From contig NZ_PGTS01000009.1 of the NCBI RefSeq assembly GCF_002844235.1, positions 62,001 through 126,000 on the forward strand: a DNA stretch of 64,000 bases, given 5' to 3'. Numbering within the stretch: position 1 is the first letter of the stretch; every line of letters begins with the position of its first letter. The position numbers and the translations under genes are program-made. This document shows positions 8,645 through 17,368 of this stretch, in pieces. Origin of the DNA: Thalassospira povalilytica. GTDB taxonomy: Bacteria > Pseudomonadota > Alphaproteobacteria > Rhodospirillales > Thalassospiraceae. A model generated the notes under the pieces. The model made no database searches and was not told the DNA's origin. It saw nothing but the letters and a program-made list of their open reading frames with translations.

Positions 8645-9976
8645 ATGGAAGACCTGTTTCTTCCGGGAATTGCACTGACCATCCTGATCGGAATCGCCTA
8701 TTTGACCGGCCGTCTGGCCGACAGGGCACATGAACGCGCGCTTGTGCGCGACGAAGCATTGTTGTCCCATCAATATCTTGATTCCGGGGATGCAGTTCCC
8801 GACACAGTTTCAATACAGCAATCCCGCATGGTGACCGGCAAGGTCGTCATTGCCGAAGACCGTTTTCGCAATCTGCTGGCGCGGTTGCGCGTTTTTGTTG
8901 GCGGACGTCTTGCCGCCCACGAGGCCGCCGTTATCCGCGCCAAACGCGAAGCCGTCCTGCGCCTGCGCATCAATGCCAAGGGGGCAAGCCACATCATCGG
9001 GCTTCGGTTCCAGTCGGCCGAAATCAGTCGCGGCATGATCGAAATGATCGCATCGGGCACCGCCCTTTATACCGATCATCGTCCAACGGGTGGCAAACCG
9101 GCCTCCCTGCCCGATGACGGGGTGAATATCAGTCACCACAATCTGTTGACCGAACTGGCATCGGCCAGCATGGCATTTCTTTTGATCTGCTGGGGGATTT
9201 ATACCGCAAGCGGCTTTGCCATCGAATGGGCGGCAAGCAGCATTTCGGTAAAGGACGAAGTCGCGATCTGGTCTGAACTTGAACCGGAAATCATTGACGG
9301 CCATCGCGTCGGTTCCCAACGCAATGTGTTTGAAAACTATCTGGTTGATCTGATCAATTCTGTCCCCAAAGAGGCCCTTGGTCCGGCACGCGATTATGAC
9401 TTTGATGTCATGATCATTCTTGATTCGTCGCCAAATGCCGCGGCCCTGCCCGGCGGCCTGATCCTGGTTAATAGCGGGATGCTTGATCTGGTCGAAAGCG
9501 AGAACGAGCTTCTGTCGATCCTTGGTCATGAAATCGGTCACTATAACGGCCGCGATCATCTTGAAGGACTGGGACGCGAAATTGTCGGTGTCGCCTTGTC
9601 CGCCATGATGTTCCAGACCGATGCGATTTTGACAACATGGGTCGCCGGATGGCCGAAATTGCTGGCTGATCGAGATCATTCGCGCAGTCAGGAACTCGAT
9701 GCCGATGACTGGAGCCTCAAGATCCTGATGGCAAAATACGGTCATGTTGGCGGCGTATCGCGGACCTTTGAAAAACTGGCTGCCATGCAGGGGGATCACA
9801 GCGTCATGGACTATCTGTCGACACATCCCCACCCGATGGACCGCGTAAACCGGCTTGATGACATGGCCCGTGAACGGGGACTTCCGATTGGCGAGACGAT
9901 CGACCTGCAAACCGGGTTTGATAACTTTCTTAAAAAGTTTGACGAAATTCCGGCCCAGTCTTTGGAATTCCAATAA
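8645..9976 (+). CDS. Membrane protein with YbjQ-like domain fused to an M48 metalloprotease
   Basis: The protein has 443 residues. An N-terminal membrane helix (about 4-20) is followed by a YbjQ-like region (about 62-144) that aligns by eye with the neighbouring small YbjQ protein: VFVGGRLAAHEAAVIRAKREA, then INAKGASHIIGLRFQSAEI, then MIASGTALYT. A second hydrophobic segment spans about 173-197. The C-terminal M48 zinc protease domain has HEIGH at 295-299 and a likely third ligand Glu350 in SRSQELDADD; the STHPHPMDRV stretch is typical of M48 proteins such as BepA and Oma1. It probably degrades or checks envelope proteins, though which face of the membrane the protease occupies is uncertain. 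It is the middle gene of a three-gene operon. Confidence 0.85.
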   Translation: MEDLFLPGIALTILIGIAYLTGRLADRAHERALVRDEALLSHQYLDSGDAVPDTVSIQQSRMVTGKVVIAEDRFRNLLARLRVFVGGRLAAHEAAVIRAKREAVLRLRINAKGASHIIGLRFQSAEISRGMIEMIASGTALYTDHRPTGGKPASLPDDGVNISHHNLLTELASASMAFLLICWGIYTASGFAIEWAASSISVKDEVAIWSELEPEIIDGHRVGSQRNVFENYLVDLINSVPKEALGPARDYDFDVMIILDSSPNAAALPGGLILVNSGMLDLVESENELLSILGHEIGHYNGRDHLEGLGREIVGVALSAMMFQTDAILTTWVAGWPKLLADRDHSRSQELDADDWSLKILMAKYGHVGGVSRTFEKLAAMQGDHSVMDYLSTHPHPMDRVNRLDDMARERGLPIGETIDLQTGFDNFLKKFDEIPAQSLEFQ

Positions 9977-10007
9977 ACAACAACTTTCCGACACAGGATA
10001 TTGAACA

Positions 10008-10583
10008 ATGCGTGGACTTTTCGCCCCGTTCCGCTTTCTGAGCGTCAGCGGCCAGCCCAATACCGAATTCTGGCTGACCCAGTGCATCATTCTGGCATCA
10101 ACCGTTCTGGGTGTGTATCTGGCAAGCTTTGCCGGCTTTGAGATTGCCGTCGATTTCGACCGCTATCAAAGCACATCGGATGTCTATAACCTTGAACGAT
10201 CGCTCGAAGCGGAATTTGTCGACAATATCGAAAAAGTCGAAACCTGGATTGCCGAATATCCGGAAGGCCCCATGACCTGGCACGCCCCGCAACTTGCGCC
10301 GCGCGAACGCCACAAACTTGATGATATGGTCTGGGAAACCATGCGCTATTCCCCGCGCACTTTCGAGGTCGATCCGCAGATCATTACCGGTGTGCGCCGG
10401 TTCTATTCCGACATTGACGCCCTGATGACCATCATGTTCATGCAGCAAAATGCCAATGGCATGGCACGCAATGCCCTTAAGAACATGGGGGAAATCGTCG
10501 CCACGGCACGTAACGGCGTCCTGCCGTTGCTCAGATCGGAAATCGAACGTCTGGACGGGGAACTGGCGGACATGACGGACTGA
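10008..10583 (+). CDS. Unknown membrane-anchored protein, third gene of the YbjQ-M48 operon
   Basis: I do not recognise this 191-residue protein. It has one clear hydrophobic segment near residues 24-45 (CIILASTVLGVYLASFAGF), followed by a soluble, helix-rich, acidic domain with no cysteines after the membrane segment, no catalytic motif and a closing coiled-coil-like helix. It starts 31 bp after the protease gene on the same strand and is followed by a terminator, so it belongs to that operon. It could be an adaptor or substrate of the protease. That is inference from position only. Confidence 0.75.
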   Translation: MRGLFAPFRFLSVSGQPNTEFWLTQCIILASTVLGVYLASFAGFEIAVDFDRYQSTSDVYNLERSLEAEFVDNIEKVETWIAEYPEGPMTWHAPQLAPRERHKLDDMVWETMRYSPRTFEVDPQIITGVRRFYSDIDALMTIMFMQQNANGMARNALKNMGEIVATARNGVLPLLRSEIERLDGELADMTD

Positions 10584-10610
10584 CCGTCATCTGCCATATC
10601 CGAACAACAC

Positions 10611-10642
10611 AAAGCCGGGGCAAAACTGTCCCGGCTTTTAAT
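10611..10642 (+). terminator. Terminator of the YbjQ-M48 operon
   Basis: The stem aaagccggg/cccggcttt (10611-10619 and 10630-10638) with a 10-base loop is followed by a short T/A tract. It lies 28 bp beyond the stop codon of the third gene. Confidence 0.75.
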
Positions 10643-10712
10643 TTCGATGGATCCGGGAAAGCGGGCCGAACGACGCCTGACGCCCAGATAAGCTGCACGC
10701 CAAAGTGACCGT

Positions 10713-11318
10713 TCAAAGGGCAAGTGCGGCGTCAATTTCATCCTGGCTCATGGTTTTGGCCGAACCGTGGATAATGCCACTGGCGACATCCATGAATTTT
10801 TGCAGCGATACGGTGATGGCATGCGCGGTTTCGCGCAACAATGCCTCGTTCCCGTCCGCAATGATGGCTTCAAGCTGGGTTATCGCGTGGGCTACAATGG
10901 TATTGAGGTGATTGATCGTTTCTTCAAACGGTTGACGGAATCGCGGCGGCACATGTTCATAGGCCTCGATCGCCAGTTCCTTGTCGGAAAAGGTGCTATC
11001 GCGGAAATGGTCCTGATAGCTTTTCGGTGCCCATTCCTTGCAATCCTCGATCATGTCAGGCATGTCCGGCACCATTTCGAGAAGCATCACGATCTCATTG
11101 AAATGATTGAGATAATCGGTCGCCAAAAGCGTGGTCGAGGAAATATTTGTTCCCTCTACTTTCTGTTGCCATTCGGTGAAATCCGCTTCATCCACCATCC
11201 GCGTTGCGACCTCTTGAATTTTGTTCTTGTGCAGGATTGCCCTGAATTTCTTTATACTTAAGGATATTTCTTGGCGTTTGGTAGAGGTTTTTTTTACAGC
11301 CAGGCCCCTTGATTGCAC
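10713..11318 (-). CDS. Unknown helical protein ending in a CheZ/FliM-like SQDEID tail
   Basis: This 201-residue soluble protein is almost entirely helical by composition and has no cysteine-rich or catalytic motif that I recognise. The frame starts at GTG (11318) with AGGAAC upstream; no in-frame ATG occurs before residue 41. Its last residues, MSQDEIDAALAL, resemble the CheY-P-binding peptides at the N-terminus of FliM (SQ-EIDALL type) and at the C-terminus of CheZ (SQDQVDDLL type). The central part contains LLATDYLNHFNEIVMLL. The body lacks the CheZ phosphatase signature, so the tail may only indicate a CheY-type partner. Function unknown. Confidence 0.75.
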   Translation of the reverse strand: MQSRGLAVKKTSTKRQEISLSIKKFRAILHKNKIQEVATRMVDEADFTEWQQKVEGTNISSTTLLATDYLNHFNEIVMLLEMVPDMPDMIEDCKEWAPKSYQDHFRDSTFSDKELAIEAYEHVPPRFRQPFEETINHLNTIVAHAITQLEAIIADGNEALLRETAHAITVSLQKFMDVASGIIHGSAKTMSQDEIDAALAL

Positions 11319-11524
11319 GACGAAACGTTCCTGTAACGCAATTTAACCCACAAAATACTGATATTCAGCCCCCAAACGGGATTCAATTTTGTGAAATTGC
11401 CTGTATCACCAACCATCATCACCCCGAACACACCAAAATCGCAAGAAATTCGTCCGCAGTAATGCGTCTGCGATGTTCGTTTCCTGTCGGGTACGGTCCT
11501 TATCGACCATCGGGGCCGCCTTAT

Positions 11525-11556
11525 AAAACAAGGCGCCCGGTTTCCCGGACGCCTTG
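11525..11556 (-). terminator. Terminator of the DAHP synthase gene
   Basis: The stem caaggcg-c-ccgg / ccgg-a-cgccttg (11529-11540 and 11545-11556) has one mismatch. It is followed on the minus strand by TTTTAT and lies about 37 bp beyond the DAHP synthase stop. Confidence 0.82.
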
Positions 11557-11592
11557 CTGATCGACACGCATGTCGAAATATTCGAAATCAGA

Positions 11593-12978
11593 TCAGGCAG
11601 AAGCTGCAAGCTGCTCTGCGCGGGTGCTGTCGCGTTCTTTTTTGATCATTTCGGCCATCAGGAAGGCAAGCTCAAGCGCCTGACCACCATTAAGGCGCGG
11701 ATCGCAATGGGTGTGGTAACGATCCGAAAGCGCGTCTTCGGTCACTTCGCGTGCGCCACCGATGCATTCGGTCACGTCCGTTCCGGTCATTTCGAAATGG
11801 ACGCCGCCGGCATGGGTGCCTTCGGCCTTGTGAACGTCAAAGAAGTTTTTGACTTCCGACAGGATCGAATCAAACGGACGGGTTTTGTAACCGTTCGCGG
11901 CCTTGATCGTGTTGCCATGCATCGGATCACACGACCAGACGACCTTGCGGCCTTCGGCCTTAACACGTTTGACCAGACGCGGCAGATGATCACCAACCTT
12001 GTCGGCACCCATACGCGCAATCAGGGTCAGACGACCGGCTTCGTTTTGCGGGTTCAGACGATCAATCAGTCGGATCAGATCATCTTCATCCATGGTCGGG
12101 CCACATTTCATGCCAATCGGGTTTTTGACCCCGCGCATGAATTCAACATGTGCCCCGTCAAGGTTACGGGTACGATCGCCAATCCACAGCATATGCGCCG
12201 AGCAGTCATAATATTCGCCGGTCAGGCTGTCCTGACGGGTCAGGGCCTGCTCATAGCCCAGAAGCAATGCTTCGTGCGAGGTATAGAAATCGGTCTCGCG
12301 CAACTGCGGGGCGCTGTCGGCGGTAATGCCGCAGGCCTGCATGAAGGCGACCGCCTCGTCAATCTGGGTGGTCAGCTTGCTGTAACGTTCGGCCGCCGGG
12401 CTGCCATCGACAAATGAAAGGTTCCAGCGATGGATTTTGGTCAGATCGGCAAAACCGCCCTGGGCAAACGCACGCAACAGGTTAAGCGTCGCCGCCGACT
12501 GGTTATAGGCGCGAATTTGACGCTGCGGATCAGGAATGCGGGCTTCTTCGGTGAACTCGATCCCGTTGACCACGTCACCGCGATAGCTTGGCAGTTCGAC
12601 GCCATTGATGGTTTCGGTATCCGCCGAACGCGGCTTGGCAAACTGGCCGGCCATACGGCCGACCTTGACCACCGGGCAGGACGCGCCAAAGGTCAGAACA
12701 ACCGCCATCTGCAACATGACCTTGAAGGTGTCGCGAATGTTGTTCGGATGGAATTCCTTAAAGCTTTCGGCGCAGTCGCCGCCCTGCAGCAGGAAGGCAT
12801 TGCCTTCTGCGACTTCACCAAGCTTTTCTTTAAGTGCGCGCGCTTCGCCAGCAAATACCAAAGGAGGATAGCTGCCGAGCTCTTGCTCTACGGCCTCGAG
12901 GGCCTGTGCATCTGGATAAGTCGGCACCTGCTTGATCGGCAGGTTGCGCCAGCTATCAATGCTCCAGCTCTTGCTCAT
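11593..12978 (-). CDS. Class II 3-deoxy-7-phosphoheptulonate (DAHP) synthase
   Basis: The 461-residue enzyme condenses phosphoenolpyruvate and erythrose 4-phosphate in the first step of the shikimate pathway. It is the class II (plant/mycobacterial-type) form: [14 protein letters not shown] at the start, [10 protein letters not shown] with the metal-binding Cys, [34 protein letters not shown] and HFEMTG. A GAGAGGAAG ribosome-binding site precedes the ATG, and a consensus -10 box lies just upstream. It is a single-gene unit with its own promoter and terminator. Feedback control by aromatic amino acids is known in the family but cannot be judged here. Confidence 0.95.
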   Translation of the reverse strand: MSKSWSIDSWRNLPIKQVPTYPDAQALEAVEQELGSYPPLVFAGEARALKEKLGEVAEGNAFLLQGGDCAESFKEFHPNNIRDTFKVMLQMAVVLTFGASCPVVKVGRMAGQFAKPRSADTETINGVELPSYRGDVVNGIEFTEEARIPDPQRQIRAYNQSAATLNLLRAFAQGGFADLTKIHRWNLSFVDGSPAAERYSKLTTQIDEAVAFMQACGITADSAPQLRETDFYTSHEALLLGYEQALTRQDSLTGEYYDCSAHMLWIGDRTRNLDGAHVEFMRGVKNPIGMKCGPTMDEDDLIRLIDRLNPQNEAGRLTLIARMGADKVGDHLPRLVKRVKAEGRKVVWSCDPMHGNTIKAANGYKTRPFDSILSEVKNFFDVHKAEGTHAGGVHFEMTGTDVTECIGGAREVTEDALSDRYHTHCDPRLNGGQALELAFLMAEMIKKERDSTRAEQLAASA

Positions 12979-13399
12979 TTGCTTCCTCTCAATCCGGCAT
13001 GTTCTTGATCATGCCGCCATTATAACACAAATCCGGTTTTTCGGCGGATTTCCGCCCTGTGGTCCGGTCATTGAACCGGGCCAAACTTGATACGGGTTTT
13101 GATCACGTATTTCCACCCCTTCTAGACTTAAGGACGATAAAAACCCGCAATTTTTTGCCAACACACCCAAAAACCACGCAAAATTCCACTCATTCCCGCC
13201 AGATTATCCGGATGGCGGCGGGCTTGACCAAACAGTCATAGCAATCAACTAGGTGCGAATCCGCCCATGCGCAATCGCCGGACGAGTTATCCCAACCAGT
13301 TACGCCACCCAATTCCGCTGACCCACAACGCTGATCAATTGCACAGTCTGGCAAATGCGGGCACACTGCGCACGCGTCACACCATTGTCCGGACCCTCC
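12979..13399. other. 421-bp divergent intergenic region between DAHP synthase and the TauE-type permease
   Basis: The left 50 bases hold the DAHP synthase promoter. The remainder has short inverted segments around 13031-13060 (ccggttttt / ggcggatttccgcc) but no open reading frame with a start and ribosome-binding site, no RNA gene and no repeat that I can support. A promoter for the rightward permease gene presumably lies here but has no clear consensus. Confidence 0.5.
12995..13024 (-). promoter_or_regulatory. Promoter and overlapping inverted repeat of the DAHP synthase gene
   Basis: On the minus strand a perfect TATAAT box (13019-13024) is followed by the inverted repeat cggcatg-N8-catgccg (12995-13001 and 13010-13016), which would cover the transcription start. 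The 5' leader would be only about 30 bases. The repeat could be an operator or a short leader hairpin. No good -35 element is visible. Confidence 0.5.
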
Positions 13400-14143
13400 A
13401 TGCCCATTGAAACCATTGCCATTATTGCCTGCGCCTATTTTGTTGCCGCCTTTGTAAAGGGCGCAACGGGTCTCGGGTTTTCGACATCGGCCCTGCCGAT
13501 CCTGGCCCTTGGACTGGGTCTTAAGGCCGGCATGCCGCTTGTCATCATCCCGTCCCTTGTCAGCAATTCAATCATCATGGTTCAGGCCGGACATTTTCGC
13601 GAAACCGTCAATCGGTTCTGGCCGATGTTTCTGGCGACCATCCCGGGACTTCTGATCGGGCTTGCCGTCCTTGAAATGGTCGACAGCATTGTGGCGGGTG
13701 CGGTTCTGGGGCTGGTCCTGATGAATTACGGTGCAATCACGCTGTTTCGCCATGGCAAGCCGATTTCGGACAAGATCGCACGCCGACTGGCACCGATTTC
13801 CGGTTTTTCCACCGGGCTGGTCAATGGCATTACCGGGTCACAGGTGATGCCGGTTCTGCCCTTTCTGCTTTCCATGCGCCTTGATCCCAAACGCTTTATC
13901 CAGGCGATCAATATCTCGTTCAGTCTTTCAAGCATCGTAATGGCCTTTGGCCTGAGCCGGATGGGCTTGATGACGCTTGAAACCATCTGGATATCACTTG
14001 CCGGACTGGTTCCGGTTTATATCGGAACGAAACTTGGCAGTGCTGTGCGCAACCGCATGGGTGCCGAAACATTCCGCAAGGTTGTTCTGATCATGCTGAT
14101 TATTTTTGGCGTGATCCTTGTTGCGAAATTCGTGACCAACTAA
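13400..14143 (+). CDS. TauE/SafE family permease (sulfite/organosulfonate exporter type)
   Basis: The 247-residue membrane protein has about eight hydrophobic segments in two similar halves, each carrying the family's G-x-GFSTS/TGLVNGITGS type motif (VKGATGLGFSTSALP near residue 18 and GFSTGLVNGITGSQ near residue 135). TauE/SafE proteins move sulfite, sulfoacetate or related anions, but the substrate here is unknown. The ATG at 13400 is where homologues start; the frame extends to an ATG at 13355. A 10-bp hairpin follows the stop codon. Confidence 0.87.
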   Translation: MPIETIAIIACAYFVAAFVKGATGLGFSTSALPILALGLGLKAGMPLVIIPSLVSNSIIMVQAGHFRETVNRFWPMFLATIPGLLIGLAVLEMVDSIVAGAVLGLVLMNYGAITLFRHGKPISDKIARRLAPISGFSTGLVNGITGSQVMPVLPFLLSMRLDPKRFIQAINISFSLSSIVMAFGLSRMGLMTLETIWISLAGLVPVYIGTKLGSAVRNRMGAETFRKVVLIMLIIFGVILVAKFVTN

Positions 14144-14151
14144 GGCAATCA

Positions 14152-14175
14152 CACATCCCCCGCACGGGGGATGTG
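14152..14175. repeat. Perfect 10-bp hairpin after the TauE-type gene
   Basis: cacatccccc (14152-14161) pairs with gggggatgtg (14166-14175) around a GCAC tetraloop. There is no T-tract, so it may protect the mRNA 3' end or act as a weak terminator. Confidence 0.6.
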
Positions 14176-14269
14176 GCAGAAAAGCGCGTGCAATCAATCG
14201 CATGGAATTTATAGTGGATCAGTAATCCCGAAGCACACCCGCAAAGCGCAAAGCCCGGACACTGATTTG

Positions 14270-14914
14270 ATGACACGCATTTTGACGATCGCCATTGCGG
14301 CTGCGACCCTTTGGCTTGCCACCGCAGCCCACCAAACCGCACAGGCCCAAAGTATCACGGCGATGGATGCGTTTTTGCGCGACTTGAAGCACATGCATGT
14401 ACAGGCCTTGCAGTTCTGCGACAGCAACCGCAACATCATGTCAGCCAGCGACCTTTCCAAGGCAACCAAAGAAAATGACGTATTCGAGCTGCTGTGCATG
14501 CGCGCGCTGAAAGGGCGCAGCATTGCCAATACCGGCTGGACGTTTTACCACGAAGGCGAACGGATTGAGGGCGGCACATCGGATTTTCTGGCAATGTTGA
14601 AGGGCTTTAATATCGAAGGAAAGCTGTTCTACACCGTCATTGGCCATCGCAAGATCAAACAACATATCAGCCAACCGAACGCGCGCGTATTCTATCAACC
14701 CCGCGCGACACTTTATCGCTATGTCGATGGCGAAATGCAGCACGTCTTTGAATTCATCGATCCGCAAACCATGAACTGGAACAGCCCGGCCCCCGAAAAG
14801 CCCGATTTCTCGGCGGCAAGCAAACAGCATTCCGTGGCAATCGATGACGTCTGGAACGCTGTCCTGCTCGAAGAATTCGGTCAGACTGTCAGCTTTATCT
14901 CCGCTACCCGATAG
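14270..14914 (+). CDS. Unknown secreted protein
   Basis: The 214-residue protein has a standard Sec signal peptide (MTRILTIAIAAATLWLATA, cleavage near AQA-QS, about residue 26). The mature part has two cysteines (LQFCD and ELLCMR), which could form a disulfide, and ends in a region rich in charged residues. I chose the ATG at 14270 because it opens the signal peptide; the frame upstream of it is open but looks non-coding. No family is recognised. It lies between a permease and yigZ on the same strand. Confidence 0.72.
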   Translation: MTRILTIAIAAATLWLATAAHQTAQAQSITAMDAFLRDLKHMHVQALQFCDSNRNIMSASDLSKATKENDVFELLCMRALKGRSIANTGWTFYHEGERIEGGTSDFLAMLKGFNIEGKLFYTVIGHRKIKQHISQPNARVFYQPRATLYRYVDGEMQHVFEFIDPQTMNWNSPAPEKPDFSAASKQHSVAIDDVWNAVLLEEFGQTVSFISATR

Positions 14915-14966
14915 CAACACCGATCCTGACTGGCGATCGCTGAGGGATTTTGATATCAACGCTTCA

Positions 14967-15539
14967 ATGAAAACCATCGCCCGCCCCGCTTTTGCCGAAA
15001 CCGAAGAAAAGAAATCACGCTTTCTGGCCGAACTCGTTTTTCATGACGATCTGGCCCGGCGGATTGACGCGTTGCGCGCCCTTCATCCCAAGGCCAACCA
15101 TCACGTAAATGCCTATCGCTATCTTAATGAGGAAGATCAGCTGATCGAGCATGGCAAGGATGATGGCGAACCGTCGGGGACATCAGGCATCCCGTGCCTC
15201 AAGGTTCTTCAGGGGCGTGATCTGATCAATGTTGCGGTGATCGTTACCCGCTATTTCGGGGGCACAAAACTGGGCACCGGCGGGCTGGTCCGCGCCTATA
15301 GCGGGGCGGCCAACGCGGTGTGTGACGTTGCGGAAATCATTGACTATATCCCGCAGGGCGAGGCTGATCTGTTTGCCGGATTTTCCGATGCCGGCACGCT
15401 TGAACAGGCCTGCGCACAGGATGGCATCACCATCCTTGATCGGCAGTTTGACACCCAAGGCACGCGCATCAAAATTGCCGGGCCGCGCGAGATGCTTGGC
15501 GAACTTGCCGAACGTTTCCCGCTACCCGATGCCGATTAG
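14967..15539 (+). CDS. yigZ: YigZ/IMPACT family protein
   Basis: The 190-residue protein matches the IMPACT N-terminal fold (UPF0029): EEKKSRFLAEL, HHVNAYRY, DDGEPSGTSG and VIVTRYFGGTKLGTGGLVRAYSGA are all present. Bacterial YigZ is poorly characterised; the eukaryotic relative IMPACT regulates Gcn2. I chose the ATG at 14967 because conserved sequence begins there; it lies 52 bp after the preceding gene. The stop is convergent with the LacI-type regulator. Confidence 0.92.
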   Translation: MKTIARPAFAETEEKKSRFLAELVFHDDLARRIDALRALHPKANHHVNAYRYLNEEDQLIEHGKDDGEPSGTSGIPCLKVLQGRDLINVAVIVTRYFGGTKLGTGGLVRAYSGAANAVCDVAEIIDYIPQGEADLFAGFSDAGTLEQACAQDGITILDRQFDTQGTRIKIAGPREMLGELAERFPLPDAD

Positions 15540-15562
15540 GCCCGTGACAAATCAGGCCGGCG

Positions 15563-16588
15563 TTACTTCTGGCGTGACGTGCTTTCGCGTTGCTGAAGCT
15601 CAAACCCGAGATCGAGGATCTTTTGTTCGGGTACTTCGCCGTCAAGTTCGGCCTTGATCATTTCGACCGCACGTTTGCCAATGGCATAGCGGTCGGTTCG
15701 GATCGAGGTCAGGGACGGGTGACTTGCCGCCATCATTTCAAGGTCGTTAAACCCGATGATGCCCATGTCATCAGGCACGGAAATACCGGCCTTCTGACAG
15801 CCAAACAATGCCCCAAGTGCCAGGTCATCATTGTTGCAAAATACCGCATCAAGATCGGACCGGCGTGCCCGCAATTGCCCGATCAGTTCCGCACCAAGCG
15901 ACACACTGGATGAAACCGTGGTGGTCATGATCAGATCCGGGTCATAGCGCCCGCCAATCCGCAGGGCATCCTTGAAGCCTTCAAGACGACGATGCGACCG
16001 GGGATCCATTCGTGCACCAAGGAAACCGATGCGCTTGTATCCCTTTTGCATAAGATGGGTACCGGCAGCCTTGCCACCTTCGAAATGCGAGAACCCGACC
16101 ATCATATCAATCGGGTCATCGCCGACTTCCATGATCTGAACCACCGGGCATTCGGCATTTTGCAAAAGTTCGCGGGTGGCATCGGTCTGATCGGTGCCGG
16201 CAATGATCATTGCCGACGGCCCCTGCCCCAGGAAGGTCCGCACAAGGCGTTCCTCGTCCTTGGCGACGTAACGCGAATTGCCCAGCTGGACCTGAAACGG
16301 CCCCTGATCCAGTTCGTCATAAATCGCACGCAGGGTATCGGCGAACACGTTGTTGGTGAGCGACGGCACGATCACCCCGACAATATTGGAACGAGTCGAG
16401 GCCAATGCGCTGGCATGGGAATGCGGCACGTAATTGAGCTTTCTCACCGCATTATTGATCTTCCTGCGCAGGTGATCAGACACCTTTGAGGGATCACGCA
16501 ATGCGCGTGAGACTGTGATTGTGCTGACGCCGGCCTTCTCGGCAACATCAGCAATTGTCGGCCGCCCGGCCCCTTTGCGTTTCCTCAT
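15563..16588 (-). CDS. gntR: LacI-family transcriptional regulator, GntR-type (gluconate)
   Basis: This 341-residue repressor has an N-terminal LacI-type helix-turn-helix (TIADVAEKAGVSTITVSRAL, residues about 11-30), the hinge region and a periplasmic-binding-protein-like effector domain (from about VGVIVPSLTN). It is divergent from gluconokinase, and between them lie two perfect ATGTTAGCGCTAACAT palindromes, very close to the known GntR operator. It therefore most likely represses the kinase-TRAP operon and itself, with gluconate or its phosphate as inducer. The start at 16588 lacks a well-spaced ribosome-binding site, but the sequence further upstream is operator DNA, so no earlier start is credible. 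Confidence 0.88.
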   Translation of the reverse strand: MRKRKGAGRPTIADVAEKAGVSTITVSRALRDPSKVSDHLRRKINNAVRKLNYVPHSHASALASTRSNIVGVIVPSLTNNVFADTLRAIYDELDQGPFQVQLGNSRYVAKDEERLVRTFLGQGPSAMIIAGTDQTDATRELLQNAECPVVQIMEVGDDPIDMMVGFSHFEGGKAAGTHLMQKGYKRIGFLGARMDPRSHRRLEGFKDALRIGGRYDPDLIMTTTVSSSVSLGAELIGQLRARRSDLDAVFCNNDDLALGALFGCQKAGISVPDDMGIIGFNDLEMMAASHPSLTSIRTDRYAIGKRAVEMIKAELDGEVPEQKILDLGFELQQRESTSRQK

Positions 16589-16654
16589 ACCCTTACATTT
16601 ATTACGTCTTTTGGCTGCCGACAAGCGCCTTGTGATTGGCACGAAATTCGGCAG

Positions 16655-16695
16655 TTGACTCGATGTTAGCGCTAACATTATGTTAGCGCTAACAT
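16655..16695 (+). promoter_or_regulatory. gntK promoter with two tandem GntR-type operators
   Basis: Two identical perfect 16-bp palindromes, ATGTTAGCGCTAACAT, lie at 16663-16678 and 16680-16695 (17 bp centre to centre). A candidate promoter is TTGACT (16655-16660), a 17-bp spacer, then TTATGT (16678-16683). One operator would fill the spacer and the other would cover the -10 box and the start site, a layout expected for tight repression. They sit between the divergent LacI-type regulator and gluconokinase. Confidence 0.88.
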
Positions 16696-16759
16696 CATAA
16701 CACGACAGGGCTGTCCAAGTATAAAACCCGCCCTGAAAACCAGTGAGACCATCAATTTC

Positions 16760-17323
16760 ATGAACCGGCAGACCAAATATGTCGTCGTCATGGGCGTGTG
16801 CGGATCGGGCAAAACCGAAGTCGCGCCACGCCTGGCCAGCATCACGGAAAATGCCTGGCTTGATGCCGACGATCATCATCCCAAAGAAAATGTCGCGCAT
16901 ATGAGTCGCGGCCTGCCGCTGAATGATGAAATGCGCTGGCCATGGCTGGATGCGGTCTGTGCCGCGGCACAGACTGTTGGCGAAACCACCGATCCGACCA
17001 CCCCGCTCGGCACGCCGTTTCCCGGCACGGTTTTCATTGCCTGTTCGGCCCTCAAGCGCCGGTATCGCGATTTCATTCGCAGCCGCCTGGGTCATGTCAG
17101 CTTTGTGTTTCTCAATGGTCCGCGCCAATTGATTTTCGACCGCATGAACAGCCGCGCTGATCACTTCATGCCGTCACAACTTCTTGACAGTCAGCTTCAC
17201 GATCTTGAACCACCGGGCCCCGATGAAGACCCGCTGGCTGTTTCTATCGAAGGCCCGCTTGATGCAATCGTCCAAACCGCTGTTTCGGGTTTGAAGCAGC
17301 GTTACGCCACCCCGGGAGCCTGA
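16760..17323 (+). CDS. gntK: Gluconokinase
   Basis: The 187-residue P-loop kinase phosphorylates gluconate to 6-phosphogluconate, feeding the Entner-Doudoroff or pentose phosphate route. It has Walker A GVCGSGKTE near residue 12, LDADDHHPKENVAHM, and IACSALKRRYRD, all typical of GntK; the length is normal. It opens the operon under two GntR-type operators and is followed 45 bp later by the TRAP binding-protein gene. Confidence 0.94.
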   Translation: MNRQTKYVVVMGVCGSGKTEVAPRLASITENAWLDADDHHPKENVAHMSRGLPLNDEMRWPWLDAVCAAAQTVGETTDPTTPLGTPFPGTVFIACSALKRRYRDFIRSRLGHVSFVFLNGPRQLIFDRMNSRADHFMPSQLLDSQLHDLEPPGPDEDPLAVSIEGPLDAIVQTAVSGLKQRYATPGA

Positions 17324-17368
17324 CGGCGACCGGAACCGCGTATAAAAATCAACCCAGGGAGAAAACAA

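Noticed and set aside
8810-10090. 426-codon minus-strand frame opposite the M48 fusion protein
   Set aside because: Antisense of a gene with an intact HEIGH zinc motif; no recognisable features.
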